This document shows positions 1 to 10,090 of a stretch of DNA of 64,000 bases, in pieces. Source of the DNA: Lepidurus packardi (lineage: Eukaryota > Arthropoda > Branchiopoda > Notostraca > Triopsidae). Each line of letters starts with the position of its first letter. Within the stretch, counting starts at the first letter, position 1. The stretch spans positions 237,501 through 301,500 of the forward strand of contig JAKZAN010000002.1 in NCBI GenBank assembly GCA_023053545.1, given 5' to 3'. A program made the position numbers and the translations under genes. The notes under the pieces were generated by a model. The model made no database searches and was not told the origin of the DNA. It saw nothing but the letters and a program-made list of their open reading frames with translations.

Positions 1-1935
1 GCCCTAACCCGAAGCCCGATCGACCCGACCCCTCCCCTGTCCCTCCTCTCTAAACCTGTACCGACCCCGCTGATAGTTAGAGTGAAATACAAACTGACTA
101 TCACACTGGTGGCAGCGTCTCTTCGACCCCACGTCCTCCAAAACCGAAGACAAGCTTCCACGCCTACCCGCATCAAAACCCCCAAACTCCCCGAATACAT
201 CTGCCCCTACGCTTGCGGAGATAGCTTCATGCTAGCGGAGGCGACAGAACACCTCGCTGAGTGCCGCAAAACCAACGAGGATTCGTTGGTAGGTACGGGC
301 CTACACGTCTGTGGGTTCGATGCGGCTCATCACATCCCGACGGAGGCGTACATGCGCCACATACTGGACGACTGCCCGTACGCCAACGCTCTCATGCATT
401 ATGAGAGCGTACAAAGCCTGGGACACGACCACCCGGACGTGCACCCGCCACCAAAACCAACCGTTTTTAATACGCTCCCGTACAAAAACAGCGTAATCCT
501 TCTGGAAGGGTTCGAGCGGCAAGTACTCCCGGACCACGGACTACCAAGACCCGACCACTTCGGTCTGCCAAACGACCTGGGCGTCCTCATGTTCACCTCC
601 TAAACTATCGGCACGGAGGTAAGTCACCAGACCAAAGTTGCACACCTCGAACCAAAACAGGCGCACAGCCATCTCACTCACCCCACCCCACCCAATTCAG
701 TACAGGAAGACCAAATTCACCTGCCCGACTGTGGCGCAACGAAAAGGTCAGTTGGCACCAGGTAGGAGAAGAAAAAAAAAACCTTTTTAAGAGACCTCCC
801 GGTAGAATTTTTTTTTTTTTTTTTTTACAAAAGTTATTATAAGATCAATCCCATTCAGATGTTTAGTTGACACAGGTGCAGGCGTTACAGTTATGAATAA
901 GCAAGCGTTTATTTTGCTGACACCGGACATTGCAGGAAAGCCAGTTCAAACTGATACAATCTTGAAATCAGTAACAGGAGAGAACCTGAATGCCTTCGGT
1001 TGTTATGAATTACCTTTTGAAATTCAAGGCCGTAAATTCAAAGTTGAATGTTACGTAGCAGAAGAGTTAGCTCACGACATCATCCTCGGTATGGATGCGA
1101 TTCAGAGCCAGAGCATAGTTATTGACGGCGCGTCAATGGAAATAAGCATGCGGAAAGAGATTAATGTGGTAGGCCTTGCAAGGAACAGTTCCAGAGTGCA
1201 ACTGCATAAGCAAGTGAAAATACCCGCGTACAGTAGAGTCATTGCTACTGCTAAATCCGAGCACGATAACTCGCATGGAGCGGAAATTATTTTTGAGCCT
1301 GTTCAGCTAGACGACGAATTCGTTTGTAGCGAACCAGCAATCGTAATAGGAAAGGGATGCGGTAAAATCCCAGTCTCGTTTTGGAATAATGGTCCTAACG
1401 ATGTTGTGTTGAAACGAAACACAGTTATAGGAAGAGTTTGTAACGCCAGAGTGTCCGTGATTGCAGCAGTGCACTCACTCCCAAGTACAGAGTATCCGTT
1501 ACTCGAGAACTTCGATCTGTCTAATGTTACCCCTTCGCACAGGGATGAGCTATTAAAATTGTTAATTGAATTTCGGGATATTTTTTGCAAAAGATGATAA
1601 CGATTTAGGCCGTACAAAACTTGTTGAACATGCCATTCACACCGGAGGTTCCAATCCTGTCTGCCAACGTCCGTACAGGGCGCCAGAAGCGCGGGAAGCA
1701 GTTGTTAGACAGCATGTGGACGGGGTGTTGCATAGAGGTGTCATTAGACCTTCTTCCTCTCCGTGGGGGGCGCCAGTAGTTTTTGTTGGGGAGAGGGATG
1801 GTGCACGGAGGTTTTGCGTGGATTTTCGTGGGATTGGTGCAGTTACCAATCCCCTGTCCCTCCTCTCTAAACCTGTACCGACCCCGCTGATAGTTAGAGT
1901 GAAATACACAGAATTAACTGACTATCACATTAGCT
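1..1935 (+). mobile_element. Ty3/gypsy LTR retrotransposon fossil
   Basis: The element is broken and old, with most of pol absent and several breaks. Two direct repeats of about 80 bp (near 30-112 and 1850-1930) look like LTR pieces. The left copy is followed at once by TGGTGGCAGCG, the same primer-binding-like motif seen beside the intact LTR of the second gypsy element in this window. Next comes a region with two CHHC-type zinc fingers, then a retropepsin segment with the motif LVDTGAG near 870, then the start of a reverse transcriptase domain (IRPSSSPWGAPVV, near 1745). No RNase H or integrase is visible. The family call rests on retropepsin followed by a Ty3-type RT N-terminus and is fairly secure. 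The exact ends are uncertain because the left part may extend beyond the window. Confidence 0.7.
82..603 (+). CDS. GTSF1-like tandem CHHC zinc-finger ORF within the gypsy fossil
   Basis: The open frame shows two closely spaced fingers. The first begins at CPYACGD and has Cys41, Cys45, His57 and Cys61 of the frame. The second begins at CGFDAAHH and has Cys77, His83/84, His93 and Cys98. This spacing, the linker CRKTNED and the HxxPxxxxxxHI pattern resemble the paired CHHC fingers of GTSF1/Asterix, a piRNA-pathway cofactor; the same fold binds RNA in U11-48K. The frame overlaps the LTR-like repeat and has no ATG before the first finger, so its true start is unknown. A strong donor-like site (GAG|GTAAGT) lies just past the stop codon, near 619. 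It could be a gag-region module of the retroelement or a host exon next to it. Position between the primer-binding-like motif and protease favours the first. Confidence 0.45.
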   Translation: MKYKLTITLVAASLRPHVLQNRRQASTPTRIKTPKLPEYICPYACGDSFMLAEATEHLAECRKTNEDSLVGTGLHVCGFDAAHHIPTEAYMRHILDDCPYANALMHYESVQSLGHDHPDVHPPPKPTVFNTLPYKNSVILLEGFERQVLPDHGLPRPDHFGLPNDLGVLMFTS

Positions 1936-2108
1936 ATCCCAAAGTCGTTTGCCAAATTGAGCATCAGTGTGAGAGACACTGTTAAACTAGTTTAAAGCTG
2001 TTCCTATACAAGTTCTTGCCCTTTTGTACACGTTCGGTCGCACTATGCCAGGGTAGTAATTAGAAATCACTTTATGTATTCATCTGGTATGAAATTCATA
2101 TGTTGCAT

Positions 2109-3292
2109 TTAGTCTGGTTGCGCGTTAGCCGACTCCGAATTTACTCTAAGCATTTGTCGTTTGCGTTCTTCAGCTTGTCTGAGTCGCCCTAAAACAATAG
2201 CTTCCATAGCATCTAAATCTATTGAGTGACTAGACGTTGCTGTGGATGAAAAAGTTGCAGAAGTAGTCTTGATTGGAGCTCCTGACAACCAATGTAAAGT
2301 CAAAGGGCAGTTGGGGAATCCTTTCTCTAGCATAACAGCTCTTTCCTAATGAAAAAGAAGTAAGGGTTTAATACTATATCATAGTAAAAAAAATATCCTA
2401 CCGCGTCTGCCTGTCGTGCAAATTCTACCAATGCACTGCCGTTTTTCTTGGACGAACCGATGAGTCCGGTAATGGTTCCGTACTAAAGAAAAAATGTCGA
2501 CGATTAAGTGATTATAACATTATTTCTATTCACACCTACTTTCCCAAGTATCCGCCGTAAAACTTCGTCGTTGTATGTTCTATTTGTTGAATCAGCTTTG
2601 TCTGCCGTCCAAGAGACTTTTAGACGGGCCACAGGGTTGGCGATATTCTTGAGTGCTTCTTCGCGCTCTTTTTGCAAGAAGTTGCGGATGCGCTCTTGTT
2701 CCTCTTGAAGTTGCTTAGAACCCTCTTTTCGTAATCGCTCAATCTCCCTCTACATGAATACCATGCTTAAAAAAATCTCTACATATACTGTATAATACCC
2801 TAAGTCTTTCTTCGTCTGAAAGCATATTCTCTGTTTTGGAAGCTGCGCGCCGTTCTCGAGCTTCTAAGTCATCTTTTAACTTTCGTCGTTTAGAGTCCAT
2901 TAACTTACTCCTTTCATAGTGGAGTTTCTTTGCTTTTTGGATCCGGTCATATGCTGCCTGGTGAGAAAGCAGAAACGTTCTATAGATTGATAGATCATTA
3001 TAAACTAATTGTAAATAAATATTACCCTAGTTCCTTCATCTGTAAGAACTTCAAGAGCTTTGGATAGTTGATGGAAAAGTTCAGCAGCTTTGGGGTTGTC
3101 AGGATTCTTGTCCGGATGGACTGAAAGAGCTTTTTTACGATATGCTTTCTTTATCTAGTCAATACAAAAAATACAAATAACTAACTCAGTATAAGTTTTA
3201 ACTGATGTTCTGTAGTCTGTACTTACTTCAGTTATTGATGCTTCATATTCGATCTCTAGCAGACCATACAAGTCTAATTTAGCCAGGTCCAT
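2109..3292 (-). CDS. DNAJC17: DnaJ homolog subfamily C member 17 (J domain + RRM)
   Basis: Six exons on the minus strand: 3292-3227, 3154-3026, 2957-2799, 2749-2540, 2482-2402 and 2345-2109. They give 293 aa, close to the roughly 300 aa usual for the family. The J domain occupies about residues 5-65, with the HPD motif at 35-37 (LSVHPDKNP), the residues that stimulate Hsp70 ATPase. A long charged helix, rich in Glu, Arg and Lys, covers about 70-155. A degenerate RRM starts near ARLKVSW (about 159) and runs to about 240, continuing [10 protein letters not shown] and ALVEF, the DNAJC17 arrangement. The protein is nuclear and linked to splicing in other animals. All introns are short (56-85 bp) with GT-AG ends, and frames join cleanly. 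Upstream lies a promoter-proximal tandem repeat and then a hAT transposon. Confidence 0.93.
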
Positions 3293-3807
3293 TTTAGACC
3301 CTGTAATTTTGGACCACAAGAATATCAATTTACCAGCTACCTATAGATTTCAAGTATGCATTTAAAAATATTTATTCGCGCAATTGGGTTGGGTTGTCGT
3401 CGTAAATGTTTGTAAAATTTAGTTCGAAATTAAAGCGCAAGGCGGCAATACGTACTTGATTTGTGGCCAGCCGTAGCGTCCATGGTGTGTCCCGTCAAAA
3501 AGATTTACTGCCTGACATTTTTGGCACAAGAAGCTAAAAGACGCCTATTCGGAGGAATTTTTCAGTTTGTTCCCAGCATGTGGTGCCCCCTCCTGGCAAA
3601 GAAGCGAATATTTTATGACGCCTTTTCGGAGGAAATCCACAAGCTGTCTGCCTCAGGCATTTAGGTTCTCCTTTTGATGCCTTTTCGGAGTGAGTCTAAC
3701 CTGCGTTTCGTGACGCCTTTTCGGAGGAAATCCCCAAGTTGTCTGCTTCGGGCATGTAGGTGCTCCGTTGATGCCTTTTCGGAGTGAGTCTCCAATACTC
3801 CCCCTCC
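3293..3807. repeat. DNAJC17 upstream region with 95-bp tandem duplication
   Basis: No coding sequence. A unit of about 95 bp starting at 3617 is repeated at 3712 with some divergence. Each unit contains GACGCCTTTTCGGAGG and, about 55 bp later, GATGCCTTTTCGGAGTGAG. A further copy, CTAAAAGACGCCTATTCGG, lies at 3534. The duplication ends at the left edge of the hAT element. Because DNAJC17 reads leftwards, these copies sit upstream of its start codon. Confidence 0.7.
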
Positions 3808-6440
3808 TAGGGGTCGTAATCGATTGGTCAGACATCGATTATTAATCGATTAGTACCGATGATCGATTACTAAGTTGACTAATCGATTAGTAGTTCTTAC
3901 ACTGACCGAATCTATCTTCTTGCAGAGCTTTATCAACTTTTCCCTCATTTTTTACACGGTTTTTGGTGATTGTTGCAATCCATTGTTCCTTATGGCGTCT
4001 TGCAAAGATAAAACACCTATGCAGGTAGTTGCACAAAGTGATTCGAGTCAGAGAGCGAATCCTCTATGGAAAGTGAGCTTTCAAAAACACCGGAGCCAGC
4101 TACAAAGCGTAGTCGAACGGCTAAGCGCTCGTGGGTCCACCACTACTTTCTCTCCCATCCTACAATGGTAAACAAACTAATCTGCACCTACCAAAATTGC
4201 AACACTGTTCTTGAGAAGAAAGGTAGCGTGTAACATTTAACGATTAGGTTTAAAATACAGTGGCTAACGTGCGCATGTTTAGGAAATACAACCAACCAAA
4301 TGAACCATCTCCAGTACCGGCATCATCTCAGTAAAGAAAAACATGAAGAAAAAATATCGGGAGTTGAACGCCCTCTTAGCAGAAATCAAGACATTCGTCA
4401 GGCCCTCGCAATTTCTGTTAAAGACGCGCAGCCGTTTACCGATAAGTCTCAAATGCAACATACTCGCCATTTGTTGCGCTTTGTAGTGGACGACCAGCAG
4501 CCACTTCATATTCTACAGAATCCTCACTTTGATGCATTTTTAAAGAAGCTGAATCCAAAATGGCGAATGCCATCCGTCCATTCCGCAAGGCAAGAAATTT
4601 TAAATTGCGCCGCTCTTGCAAGAAGGGAACTCAAGAAGATTTTAGAAACGGAAGCGAATAAAGTGGCTATGACGTCCGATATATGGACGTCAGTTGCAAA
4701 TGATTCGTATGTCAGTATCACGCTGCACTGGATTTCGGAAATTTTTGAATTTCGCTCTGTTAATTACGCTACAGTGCAAATCCAAAGCCCCCATACAGAG
4801 GAAAGTATCGCTGAAGAACTTTCTCACGAGCTTGAAAGACTAGAGATTAAGCACAAGATTATTGCCGGTGTAACGGATGGTGCTGCGAACATGAAAAAGG
4901 CGTTCGAGGACTTTTATTTCGAAGACATCGAACATTTTGTTTGTGCAGCTCATACGCTGCAGTTAGTTGTCAACAAAGGGCTGGAGCCATTAAAACTGTT
5001 GGTAGACAAGACGAAGGGATTGGTATCCATCTTTAAACGTTCTCCAAAACAGAAAGAGATCCTGGAGAAGGCACAAGAGCTCGCAAAAATTTCTAACCAC
5101 CCGCTTAGCGTCATTCAATCTGTACAAACAAGGTGGAACTCCGAATACGAGAAGCTACAGCGCATTAAGGTTTTGCAGAATGCATTCCCAATATATGAAG
5201 GGCTTATCGGCAATGACTTTAAAAGTAGAAGAGTATATGAAAGGTATAAGATCGAATCTCGAGAATGGATGCTTGTAGAGCAAGTTATACAGATCTTGGA
5301 GCCCTTCAGCTACGTGACGGTGGAGCTAGGTGGTGATACGTACAGCACTGTTTCGTACGTCTATCCTACGATTTTAGAGCTTCATAAGCGGTTAAGGGAG
5401 CTCAACGAATCAACGCTGCTGCTCCCAGAAATTGTGAATTGCAGCGAGGTTATGCTCAGAGTAATTCAAGACAAATGGCTTACCAACGAGCCGAGTAAAT
5501 TCATTTTACTCGCTTCTGCTCTTGACCCAAGATTCAAGAATCTTGTATTTATCAAACAAGACCAAGAAAAGGAAAGCATTTGGCAATACATGAGGGAGCA
5601 ACTGGATATTCTGGTTCCGAAGGAGGAGCCGCAAGTTTTGCACACAACTGAAAACAAACTGGCGCAGTTTTACGCCTCCTTCGATGACGACGAGGAAACA
5701 GTTGACGAAATCTCCCAGTACAGAGTACTGAAAAAAGTCACGATAACTGAAAATCCTCTAGAGTGGTGGAGGAATCACTCACCGACCTTTCCTCGCCTTT
5801 CTTTGCTGGCACAAATGTTCCTCTGCGTTCCCGCAACATCTGTTTCTTCTGAAAGAAATTTCAATGATGCTGGCAATACAATCAAGAAGAAGCGGGCGAA
5901 TCTTTCTCCAGAATTAGTTGATGATCTCCTTTTCCTAAGGAGCTCACTGCGCCACTTTGACGTTTTCGCTCTTAGAAATAGGGAGTGACGCGTTCCTGTT
6001 GTGTTGTGTTGTGTTCCTTGAATTGTTTCTTGTAGTAACTACAAACACTTCATAAGCTTTCTTTACGTATTTTTGACAATCATACGTCCACTTGGTGCAA
6101 ATAAACGGAAATTTTCAGTAAAAAATAGTTCGCTTTTAAGAAAATGTGACAAAATTTGACAGTAGTCTCTAACAAATCGATTGCCCTAACAAAGTGCTAA
6201 TCGTTGAGCTAGGGAAATCGTTAGGGAAATATGGACTGCAGTGGTTGATAATCGATAATTAATCGTAGTTCAATAATCGATATTAGTAATCAATTTTTAA
6301 AAAATGGCACTAATCGCTAACTAATCGATTAGTAGTAATCGATTAAGAAAATTAAGTGCTAATCGTTAACTAACCGGTAATCGAATTTTTTTTCCTTTCG
6401 ATTAATCGATTAGTGAAATCCTAATCGATTACGACCCCTA
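3808..6440 (+). mobile_element. hAT DNA transposon, apparently complete
   Basis: The ends carry a perfect 18-bp inverted repeat, TAGGGGTCGTAATCGATT. The 8-bp target duplication CCCCCTCC is present at 3800-3807 and 6441-6448, the length expected for hAT insertions. Both subterminal regions are packed with copies of ATCGATTAGT in either orientation, the usual form of hAT transposase-binding sites. Between them is one spliced transposase gene without visible damage. A polyadenylation signal, AATAAA, lies at 6100-6105. Intact ends, target duplication and coding region together indicate a recent insertion, possibly of an active family. Confidence 0.95.
4066..5988 (+). CDS. hAT transposase (BED finger, RNase H-like core, hATC)
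   Basis: Two exons, 4066-4222 and 4283-5988, join in frame across a 60-bp GT-AG intron to give 620 aa. The intron splits a BED zinc finger: WVHHYF and CTYQNC come from exon 1, NTTNQMNHLQYRHH from exon 2. Further on are TSDIWTS and VTDGAANM, which carry the two catalytic Asp, then CAAHTLQL, TRWNSEYEKLQR and a C-terminal hATC dimerisation region ending near SSERNFNDAGNTIKKKR and LLFLRSS. The start ATG is the first after an in-frame stop at 4039 and gives an acidic, basic-then-BED N-terminus usual for the family. The enzyme would cut and paste the surrounding element, acting in the nucleus. Confidence 0.92.
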
Positions 6441-7422
6441 CCCCCTCCCTTCCCTTTTTCGCTCAGGATAAAATGCTATACCTAATCGAATCCGGACGTG
6501 GAACGTACCCAGGAAAGCTAGGAACGAAATCCTCGTACTGTACATAGGGGGTTCCCTTCACTTTCATGTTTTAGTGACAGTGCTATAAGTGAAGGCCATG
6601 ACAGAACTTGACAAATTTTCATCTATTACTCATTTACTGTAATTTGTAAAGATTTGTAACTGTTTTTTTTCAAGCAGGTAATCGTATCAAGTTCCAATTT
6701 GTTTCCTGGACGCCTTTTAGGAGCATATTTTTTTCATGTGTGTGTCTGTGTTTCATTCTCTTACATTTATGTTTTATATATTGCGAGTTGTAGTAGAAGA
6801 CAATACAGAGAATGTTTCGTACTTATTCGCTGCCAAATGGAAGTCTACTTTTGCTGCTACACTTTTCTTTTGGTTCTGCGCTTATCTTTTTTCGCCAATT
6901 TATTCCGTTCTGTGGGGCACGTCCCTAGCCCAACAAGAGCGTTTCGTGGGAAGGGGAGCGAAGGCCATACATGGTAGAATACTGTATACTGCCAGACTCA
7001 CAGCAGAGGAAAAGAAGGGTGAAATAAATAAAGATGAAAAGAAAGGGTGGAGTAGTCGTGGGAAGGGCTTCGAACTCGCTCTCCGTCTTTACATGCTTCG
7101 TGTACATCGTTTCCCTGTTTTAGACAGTGAAGAACCTACCCTGACTTTCCTTACCATTCTTTACTACGTGAACATTTTTAAAGGTATTTTCTCTTCGCAT
7201 GTGTTGTCGTCCCTAGTCCGAAATGTATCCTACACCTATGTTTGCCTTAGACGCGAAGCCCCTAATAGGACAACGGACGAGACAACTCGAGATCTTGAAA
7301 TTTGACGTAATTATAAATAACACAAAATGTAAACCTGCCAGTGCCAATACAGATGAAACTAAAATTAGAAAAGTCTGTGCTGGTTAGAAAAAAAGTTGCA
7401 CAGGTATTGTGATCGCTGGTTA
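6441..7422. other. Intergenic stretch, no gene seen
   Basis: The longest open frame (6736-7305) has no recognisable motif and biased, low-complexity composition, so I do not call it a gene. A lone GACGCCTTTTAGGAG at 6708 is one variant of the motif repeated upstream of DNAJC17. Confidence 0.5.
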
Positions 7423-7550
7423 CAGGGGCGGACTGGCTCTACCGCGGGCCATGGCGATTTTCTACCTGCCGGCGCCGCTGAGTAATAAGATGGTATTTGA
7501 GCCGGCGCATGGGGCACCTGCCCCAATGCCCCATAGGCCGTCCGCCCCTG
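7423..7550. mobile_element. hAT-type MITE, 128 bp
   Basis: Starts CAGGGGCGGACTGGCTC and ends with the inverted counterpart GGCCGTCCGCCCCTG. It is flanked by an exact 8-bp duplication, GCTGGTTA (7415-7422 and 7551-7558). It has no coding capacity. GC-rich sequence in an AT-rich setting and an 8-bp duplication identify a non-autonomous hAT element. Its terminal bases CAGGGGCG match those of the larger inverted-repeat element at 15016-18322, so the two may share a transposase family. Confidence 0.9.
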
Positions 7551-8705
7551 GCTGGTTATTAGAATCAGCCTCTTTGTAGAATCAAACAGCAAATACTCGT
7601 TTCAGAATGGTACAATACTTTACCTTTTTCTTTACTATAATCATATTTTTGGAAATTAGAATCAATTTTGGGTGAGGAAGAGTAAGAAAGCGGGGAAAAC
7701 TGCTGTCAGGGGGAAACTTTCTGTTCGTATTGGGGAAAGGGTTTCACTTTTTCCTTGTTCTAAAAGTTGAGAGTCGAGAGAAGGTGCTCATGAGTATAGT
7801 GTGGTTGCAGGTGGTGACAATTCTGTTTGTAGACACTTATATCATGTTGAAAAATCGTTACAAAAACTTTAAAGTCTGAATTGTAGGCAAACTAAAACAA
7901 GTGAATATTTTAAATAATAAACTGTAATTTTGTTCTTAATACGTTCTGAATTTATATTATTTCTTATGGGGGGATTCGCATCGCAAAACGAGTGTTTCGG
8001 ATTGCGAGAACGTCTCCGGAACGAATTATGCTCGTCTTAAGAGGTTTCAGTGTACTTACAACTGTATTTCTGGTTATTGAATGGCCGCTTAATAGATTCA
8101 AAATACACTGGCCAAATGTGATCAAAATAAGCGACACCTACTGTACTTCAAAACTCAGTTAATCTATAAACCTAAGGACCCGAAGTTTGCTATTATGGAC
8201 TACGTATACGTATTTCCACATTAGGTCCGTATTACGGAGTTAACGACGAAAGACGAAAGCTTGCCACACTAGGGTGCAAATGGAATGCACGTTCTGCGGT
8301 CTTACATCTTTCCTCTTCGCAATGCGTTAGTTTATTAAAGGCAAAACTTATGAGGATGTAATTTGTACCAAAGTACTTTTCGTGCTAAAGAGATAAATGA
8401 CTTCTTACGGTTTTGCAGTAACCGAACCGTTTGTAAGAGAAACTCGTGTAGCCAAGGAACAAAGCCCATTTTTCCAACGGTCAACTCGTTTCTGTGTTAC
8501 TGATTCTCTACTGGAACGAAGTCGATTGAGGTACTAACCAAAGTTCGAATGTAGCTTTAGTCGGGGGACTGGAGCGGCAACTGCTTCCGAACTTCTGTAT
8601 AACGTACTTCTCATGTAACATAGCAATAGTGGATGTCAAGAGAAAAAACGCGTCAAGTTTTCTTGCGTCGAAGCTTAGTTTTGAACCAACTTCCAGTAGG
8701 CAAAC
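7551..8705. repeat. Intergenic stretch with one mariner/Tigger-like terminal relic
   Basis: No coding sequence found. The segment around 7977-8053 reads, on the minus strand, CACTGAAACCTCTTAAGACG and continues for about 70 bp, the look of a pogo/Tigger-type terminal repeat followed by TA. No matching opposite end was found, so it is a fragment at best. Confidence 0.35.
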
Positions 8706-9251
8706 ATGTCCGCAGCACCACAACCGCAAAGTAGGTTTTCGTGAAAATTTATAAGTCTCGTTTCTTATCTAACATGTGCTTTTCTTCAGGAACCGAAAGG
8801 CAGCAGCTTATTGCCGCTGTTGCAAAAGGGTTTGCCCTTCTGGAAACCAACGGAGAGAACGAGGCGGCAGTTTCTAAAGGATTTTCTATACTTTTATCAT
8901 CAAGGCCCAAAACCAAGTACGTATTAGCAATAATGTAAGAAATAAAAGCTAAATGTATTATTGTGTAGTTCCCGAGGGAAGTGCAGCAAATGCAAAAAAA
9001 GGGGCCATACCGTAAAGAACTGCTGGTTCGCTAAGAAGAAAACCGTAGAAAAGGACGGTGCTCCAGCAATGAAGAAAACAAAAGCAGCCCGCCAAATTAC
9101 TGCCGGAGCCGCAATGGACTGCGAAGCTGCTCCCGAAGCAGCAGCGGAATGCCACGCAGCTCCCGAGGTCGGAGCTGAGTGTTACGCAGCTCCCGAAGCT
9201 GCAACGGCGGACAGCGAAGCCGCAGCGGTAGCAACTAAGCACTCAGGCTAA
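8706..9251 (+). CDS. Small CCHC zinc-knuckle protein with Ala-rich tail
   Basis: Three exons, 8706-8730, 8790-8916 and 8969-9251, join in frame to give 144 aa. The frame joins read MSAAPQPQ-RTERQQLIAAV and PKT-NSRGKCSKCK. One zinc knuckle, CSKCKKRGHTVKNC, fits C-x2-C-x4-H-x4-C, a single-stranded nucleic-acid binder. Upstream of it is a short predicted helix (LIAAVAKGFALLE, AAVSKGFSILL). The tail repeats an Ala/Cys/Glu unit of the form AAPEAAAECH and AAPEVGAECY about four times. I do not recognise a named family. It may be a small host gene or one derived from a retroelement Gag. Both introns have good GT-AG sites, which supports a real gene. Confidence 0.6.
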
Positions 9252-10090
9252 ACATTATGCCTTAGAATAATGTTTGGCTGAACGTTTGCATAACGATAGG
9301 TGCAAATTTGAAAATAAATTTTTCATAAAACGAAAACCGTTACTTATTCTTACGCTTGTGCAACGTATAAATATTTATGCGGAAAATGACTCAGGTTCAA
9401 CTGTTTTTTTTTTGTGTTTTCACGAGGGGTAAAGGTTGCTCGCATTTGAGCTAACGCAACTGACTTTTCGCCTCTGCTGGACCAACAGCAACAGCTACGG
9501 TAAAACCGCTTACCACTTGCCACAGCGTTTCAGTACGACTCGAAGTTTCCCCCTTGCTTGTTGTTCTTTGAAAAAGTTTCAGCCCTTCTTGCCTCAGCTC
9601 TGAATCATCTTCACTTTGATTTTCTTCGCCTGCAACTTTGACAACGACTAGAAGTACTGCAGCTTTTGGATTCGGTAAGTCTTACTTTCTTTTGTCCTTT
9701 ATGCTGCATGACACAACACAACTTACCCATTGTCGAATGTCACCATCTTTGTGCATTGAGGGTCGCCATGTCTTGGTTCGATGGTCAATCATGATATTGA
9801 TAAGTGCACTGTAGACTTAATGGAACTTAACCAAAATGAAGTTACCTATGTTAAATCTATGAGAAGCCATACTTGTTTTACATGAACGATATCTAATTAA
9901 AGTAAAAGGAAGCAGGTATAGCATTGCTAATCCTACTGTATACACACCTTTGCGTAAGACTCGCTTCTATGTCTCTGCGTAACTTGAGGCCGGTAAAAGT
10001 TAAAACGGTCTGGACCCAAAGATGGCGATGTTCGACTCTAAAACATGGTGGCATTAAGGTTCGCATCCAACCTTTATTTTTTTTTCTCAA
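9252..10090. other. Non-coding stretch left of MULE transposase 1
   Basis: No clear gene. A strong donor-like site (TTCG|GTAAGT) lies at 9674 on the plus strand and may end a 5' untranslated exon of the MULE transposase gene that follows. On the minus strand, a 74-codon open stretch covers about 9450-9675 without family motifs and lacks a good acceptor. I could not find terminal inverted repeats here. Confidence 0.3.

Noticed and set aside
6736-7305. 189-codon open frame right of the hAT element
   Set aside because: No family features and no supporting splice or promoter signals.
9450-9675. Minus-strand 74-codon open stretch
   Set aside because: Lacks a plausible acceptor and any family motif; the plus-strand donor at its edge is stronger evidence for an exon on the other strand.
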